Assembly: GCF_000308775.1 (NCBI RefSeq)
Contig: NZ_BAGJ01000011.1
Span: 177,586-241,585 of the forward strand
Source of the DNA: Nocardia testacea NBRC 100365
GTDB taxonomy: Bacteria > Actinomycetota > Actinomycetes > Mycobacteriales > Mycobacteriaceae
Length of the DNA: 64,000 nucleotides
Direction of reading: 5' to 3'
A program made the translations under genes and the position numbers. Below are positions 60,954 to 64,000 of this stretch, one piece after another. The stretch's first letter is position 1, and the number at the start of each line of letters is the position of its first letter. The notes under the pieces were generated by a model. That model was not told the DNA's origin. It made no database searches and saw nothing but the letters and a program-made list of their open reading frames with translations.

Positions 60954-61919
60954 TCAGTCGCCAGGCGGGACCGAGCCGGGTATGGCGCGGATCACACCGA
61001 CCCGGGTTCCGCCGCCCAGTACCGGTGGGGCCGCCAGCGCGGCCAGTTCATCCGACCACGTGACGCCCATACGCTGCAGGACTGCCATGGTCAGCGGGAT
61101 TCTGGCGCGGTCGGCACCGTCGTCGATCTTGTAGGCGAAGGCGCTGCCGTCGGGCAACGCTCCGGCGTGCACGCCGTCGGCGCCGATCTTGCAGATCAGT
61201 TCGGGGACGGCGTTCATCGTCAGCAGATCGGGGCCGTTGGTGCCCGAGATCACCCGCGGGTGCGCGCGCAGCGCCGTGGCGATCCGGCGTTCGGGGGTGC
61301 CGTCGGGAGCGGTGGCCAGCGTCGCGAAGGCGCGGGCCAGATTCGTCAGCGAGACGGGGACGATGGGCAGGCCGCAGCCGTCGATGCCGAGATCGGTTTC
61401 CGGCTCACCGGTCGTCTCGATGATCTGGGCGAGTACCGCCTGCTGCAGCGGGTGGCCGACCTCGGTATAGCCGGTGACCGGCCAGCCGTTCACCGCGCAG
61501 GTCGCCAGCATGGCCGCGTGTTTGCCCGAACAGTTCATATAGCGCTTGGCGGGTTTCTCGCCGCGGTACAGCACCCCGGCCCGGGTCCGCTCGTCGCCGG
61601 GCAGATCCGGGGGGCAGGCCAGATCATCCTCGCCGAATCCGAAACGGCTCAGCAATCGCTCGACCAATTCGATGTGCTCGGGTTCGCCGGTGTGCGACGC
61701 GGTCGCGATGGCCAGTTCCGCGTCGTCGAGCGGCGCGAAACCGTGTTTGAGCAGGGTGAGCGCCTGCAGCGGTTTGTTGGTGGAGCGCGGGTAGATCGGT
61801 ACGTGCACGGCGCCGGCCGCGAAGGTCGGGTCCCCGTCGGGGCCGATGATCACCACCGAGCCCCGGTGCACGCACTCCCGGAACCCCGAGCGCACCACCT
61901 CGACCAAGTCCACGCTCAT
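60954..61919 (-). CDS. Asparaginase (rhizobial/type III-like)
   Basis: The 321-residue product belongs to the thermolabile rhizobial-type asparaginase family: SVDLVEVVRSGFRECVHRGS, then VPIYPRSTNKPLQALTLL, GEKPAKRYMNCSGKHAAMLAT and DGCGLPIVPVSLTNLARAFA. The enzyme hydrolyses L-asparagine to aspartate and ammonia. ATG 61919 is chosen because CAGGAGG precedes it. The start overlaps the MOSC stop (ATGA), so the two are translated together. Confidence 0.86.
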   Translation of the reverse strand: MSVDLVEVVRSGFRECVHRGSVVIIGPDGDPTFAAGAVHVPIYPRSTNKPLQALTLLKHGFAPLDDAELAIATASHTGEPEHIELVERLLSRFGFGEDDLACPPDLPGDERTRAGVLYRGEKPAKRYMNCSGKHAAMLATCAVNGWPVTGYTEVGHPLQQAVLAQIIETTGEPETDLGIDGCGLPIVPVSLTNLARAFATLATAPDGTPERRIATALRAHPRVISGTNGPDLLTMNAVPELICKIGADGVHAGALPDGSAFAYKIDDGADRARIPLTMAVLQRMGVTWSDELAALAAPPVLGGGTRVGVIRAIPGSVPPGD

Positions 61920-62608
61920 CCGATCGCCTCCTGTTCCGGGGCCGGATCGGTCGTCGCGGCCGCGGCGGCGTGCCGCCGCGCATGCCGGGCGATCTGCGCG
62001 CGGATCTCGTCGGAGATGGTGGGTTCGGCGGTGAGCAACCGTTCGAGTCGCGCGGGGTCGGCGCCGGTGAAGACATCGCGGACGGTGATGCCGTGTTCGG
62101 GTACGTGCACGATTTCGACCGGGTCGCCGGCGCCCACCTCGCCTTCGGTGAGGACCCGGAAATAGCATCCGGTGTTCGCCCGCAGGGCGAAGCGGCGCAC
62201 CCAGTGCCGTTCACCGGACCAGTGCCCGAAGGTGGCACACGGTACCCGCGGTGCGCTGACCTCCAGTAGTGCGTCGCCGATACGGCAGCGCGCGCCGAGT
62301 ACGGCGTCGCTGAGCGGGAGCCCGGAGATCCGCAGGTTCTCCCCGAACCAGCCGGGTGCGAGGGCACGGCCGAGTTCGGCCGACCAGCTCCGGGCGTCCT
62401 CCTCGGCGTAGCCGTACACCGCCTGGTGGACGCCGCCGTGATCGCGGGTGTTGCACACATGGTCACCGTCGAGTCCGAGCCGCCCGGCCCGCACCCGGCC
62501 GGAAACCGGGCGCTTGTCGATCGCGCTGCGGCCCACCCGGCCCGGTACCTCCAGATCGGCGTGTACGACACATGCGGCCAGCACCCGGCCGATGGCACCG
62601 ACGTGCAC
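61916..62608 (-). CDS. MOSC-domain protein (YiiM-like)
   Basis: The 230-residue protein has the MOSC fold of the YiiM type: NTRDHGGVHQAVYGYAEEDARSW, GWFGENLRISG and the conserved Cys in VSAPRVPCATFGHWSGERHWVRRF. These proteins bind a molybdenum cofactor through that Cys and reduce N-hydroxylated substrates. The GTG at 62608 is used because GAGGAG precedes it; an upstream in-frame start would overlap the YgfZ gene. It is in one unit with the asparaginase. Molybdenum-cofactor genes are not present in the window. Confidence 0.85.
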   Translation of the reverse strand: MHVGAIGRVLAACVVHADLEVPGRVGRSAIDKRPVSGRVRAGRLGLDGDHVCNTRDHGGVHQAVYGYAEEDARSWSAELGRALAPGWFGENLRISGLPLSDAVLGARCRIGDALLEVSAPRVPCATFGHWSGERHWVRRFALRANTGCYFRVLTEGEVGAGDPVEIVHVPEHGITVRDVFTGADPARLERLLTAEPTISDEIRAQIARHARRHAAAAATTDPAPEQEAIG

Positions 62609-62642
62609 AGCTGTCTCCTCTCGGCTCGTCGTCCGGTGCCGG

Positions 62643-63767
62643 TCAGCGGCCACGGAGCCGTTCGACGGCGCGACGCCCGGCCTGCGGGGTGTCGTCGGCG
62701 ATCACCGAATCGGGATCGATCGCCGCGGCCATGCCACCTACGGTCAGCCGGGTGTCGATGGGGACGGATCGCTTGATCAGGGCGAGCGCGACAGGACCCA
62801 GTTCGTAGTGGTCGATCGTGGTGCCGAGGACGCCCACCGCGCGGTTACCGGCGTCGACCGCTTCGCCGGGGGCGGGCCGCTCGTCGGCGGAGCCGTCCAG
62901 GTGCAGCAGTACCAGCCGCCGCGGCGGTTTGCCGAGATTGTGGACCCGGGCCACGGTTTCCTGGCCGCGGTAGCAACCTTTGTCCAAGTGGACCGCCCCG
63001 TATTCGGCGGGGCCGCCGATCCAGTTCACCTCGTGCGGGATGGTGCGGTCGTCGGTGTCGAGGCCGATCCGGGGCCGCACGGCAGCCACCCGCAGGGCCT
63101 CGTAGGCCCAGGAACCGGCCGGTTCGGCACCGGCGGCGGTGAGTTCGGTCCACCGCGACATGAGCTGTTCGCGGGGCAGGACGAGATCGTAGGAATCCGC
63201 GGTCGGCCAGGGCATCCGGCGCAGGAAACCGCCACCCGGGATCGCGATCGCCTCGTAGGTCTCGGGGAGCCGGTCGAGGCCGAGTACGCCGGTCAGCTTC
63301 GCGACACCCGGGCCGAGCAGGCTCACGACTGCATGATCGGCTGCCTCCCGCGGCCGGGCATCGGCCCAGAACACCATTTTGGTGAGGAAATCCAGCAGGC
63401 CGGGACCCCGGTCACCCTCGGTGTCGATCCACACCGTGGAGTCCAGTTCGGTGAGCACGAAATGGTGCAGAACCCGGCCGTTGAGGTCGAGATCCAGGTT
63501 CTCCGCGGAGCGGCCCTCGCCCAGGTCGGCGATGTGCTGACTGGTGATGGTGTGCAGCCAGCTCAGCCGTTCGGCGCCGGTGATGGTGAGCACGAAACGG
63601 TGGGAACGGTCCACGATGGCCACACGTTCGATCGCGGCGCGTTGTTCACCGAGCGGGTCGCCGTAATGCCAGGGGACGGACTCGTCCGGGGAGCCGGGTG
63701 GGGCCGCGACGGCTCCCGGTACTGCTAGGACAGGGCTGGGTGCGGCGAGCACGGACACGGCTTCCAC
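62643..63767 (-). CDS. ygfZ: YgfZ/GcvT-like folate-binding protein (Fe-S cluster assembly)
   Basis: The 374-residue protein has the GcvT-like fold with the YgfZ signature KGCYRGQETVAR near residue 258 and RLSWLHTITSQ in the N-terminal domain. YgfZ supports assembly or repair of iron-sulfur enzymes using tetrahydrofolate. In M. tuberculosis, Rv0811c is the counterpart. The start is uncertain: GTG 63767 gives MEAVSVLAAP. A TAAAGT hexamer at 63766-63771 sits at the right distance for a leaderless start at the next in-frame GTG (63758). Confidence 0.83.
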   Translation of the reverse strand: MEAVSVLAAPSPVLAVPGAVAAPPGSPDESVPWHYGDPLGEQRAAIERVAIVDRSHRFVLTITGAERLSWLHTITSQHIADLGEGRSAENLDLDLNGRVLHHFVLTELDSTVWIDTEGDRGPGLLDFLTKMVFWADARPREAADHAVVSLLGPGVAKLTGVLGLDRLPETYEAIAIPGGGFLRRMPWPTADSYDLVLPREQLMSRWTELTAAGAEPAGSWAYEALRVAAVRPRIGLDTDDRTIPHEVNWIGGPAEYGAVHLDKGCYRGQETVARVHNLGKPPRRLVLLHLDGSADERPAPGEAVDAGNRAVGVLGTTIDHYELGPVALALIKRSVPIDTRLTVGGMAAAIDPDSVIADDTPQAGRRAVERLRGR

Positions 63768-63829
63768 TTTAGGAGCAGATCACCCTGTCGCGCATCAGCG
63801 GGGGGTTGACCAGGCGTTTCGCGGTGTGG

Positions 63830-64000
63830 TCAGTCTTCGGGGCGGACCGGGACCAACGGCAGCCAGCGGCCGATCTCCGCGGCCCGGCTGCCGGAGGCGT
63901 CCACCGCGCCGGCGGCGACGGCCGCCGCGAGATCCTGGAGGCCGGTCGCCAGCAGCAGCCACGTCCGCGCGTCGGTCTCCACCACGTTGGGCGGCGTGCC
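63830..64000 (-). CDS. Sterol-carrier-family-like protein, C-terminal fragment (cut by window)
   Basis: The frame is open to the window edge and ends with TGA at 63830-63832. The visible 56 residues read GTPPNVVETDARTWLLLATG, then LQDLAAAVAAGAVDASGSRA and AEIGRWLPLVPVRPED. This resembles the end of actinobacterial sterol-carrier-family proteins, which share a TPPNVVETD motif and a TWLxLATG segment. The N-terminal part is outside the window, so the assignment is tentative. Confidence 0.55.
   Translation of the reverse strand, partial: GTPPNVVETDARTWLLLATGLQDLAAAVAAGAVDASGSRAAEIGRWLPLVPVRPED

Overview
The window reads as chromosomal DNA of a high-GC, mycolic-acid-containing actinomycete, most likely Nocardia or a close relative. 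The evidence is GC-rich coding on both strands, many GTG starts, GTGA/ATGA stop-start overlaps, a complete mce4 steroid-import operon with KstR-type operators, a PhoPR system with a matching PhoP box, and an antigen-85-like esterase. I cannot name the species from sequence alone. Comparisons with Mycobacterium tuberculosis (Rv numbers) are from memory.

Bases 1 to about 23,010 form a sterol-catabolism region with insertions. It opens with the 3' end of an F420-type luciferase-like oxidoreductase. Then come a FitA/VapC toxin-antitoxin pair, a serine beta-lactamase-like gene broken by one in-frame stop, and an ECF sigma factor divergent from a VOC gene. The sterol genes follow: echA19/fadD19 (divergent), fadE26-fadE27, the ferredoxin fdxD, hsd4A, and the mce4 operon yrbE4A-yrbE4B-mce4ABCDEF-mam4A-mam4B. 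Four KstR-like boxes mark the divergent or operon-initial promoters. A second toxin-antitoxin pair (AbrB-type antitoxin plus PIN toxin) sits between fadD19 and fadE27.

Bases 23,010 to 27,000 hold an HNH endonuclease gene that begins right after the terminator of a tRNA-Thr(TGT), an orphan mbtH gene with an alpha/beta hydrolase, an unlisted 56-residue small protein gene, and otsA for trehalose synthesis.

From about 27,000 to the end the gene order resembles the M. tuberculosis Rv0757-Rv0817 region: phoP-phoR, HIT protein, purD, TetR, purB, second HIT, esterase, oligopeptidase B, DUF2334, MBL hydrolase, purS-purQ, M18 aminopeptidase, purL, CPBP protease, purF, purM, DUF3073 and YgfZ. The cluster supplies purD, purB, purS, purQ, purL, purF and purM of de novo IMP/AMP synthesis, interspersed with peptidases. 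Extra genes not expected from that synteny are two peptidoglycan hydrolases, an aminotransferase, a MarR/DMT pair, an M20 peptidase, a WYL/epoxide hydrolase pair, asparaginase and MOSC.

The most unusual non-coding content is a family of about 100-nt hairpin repeats, one full copy (58651-59036) and one half copy (about 49690-49922). Others are a 42-bp perfect palindrome next to 31-bp direct repeats (43714-43821), a 29-nt palindrome overlapping a PhoP box upstream of phoP, and operators that include the start codons of a vapB-type and a marR-type gene. Several genes appear to be transcribed as leaderless mRNAs.
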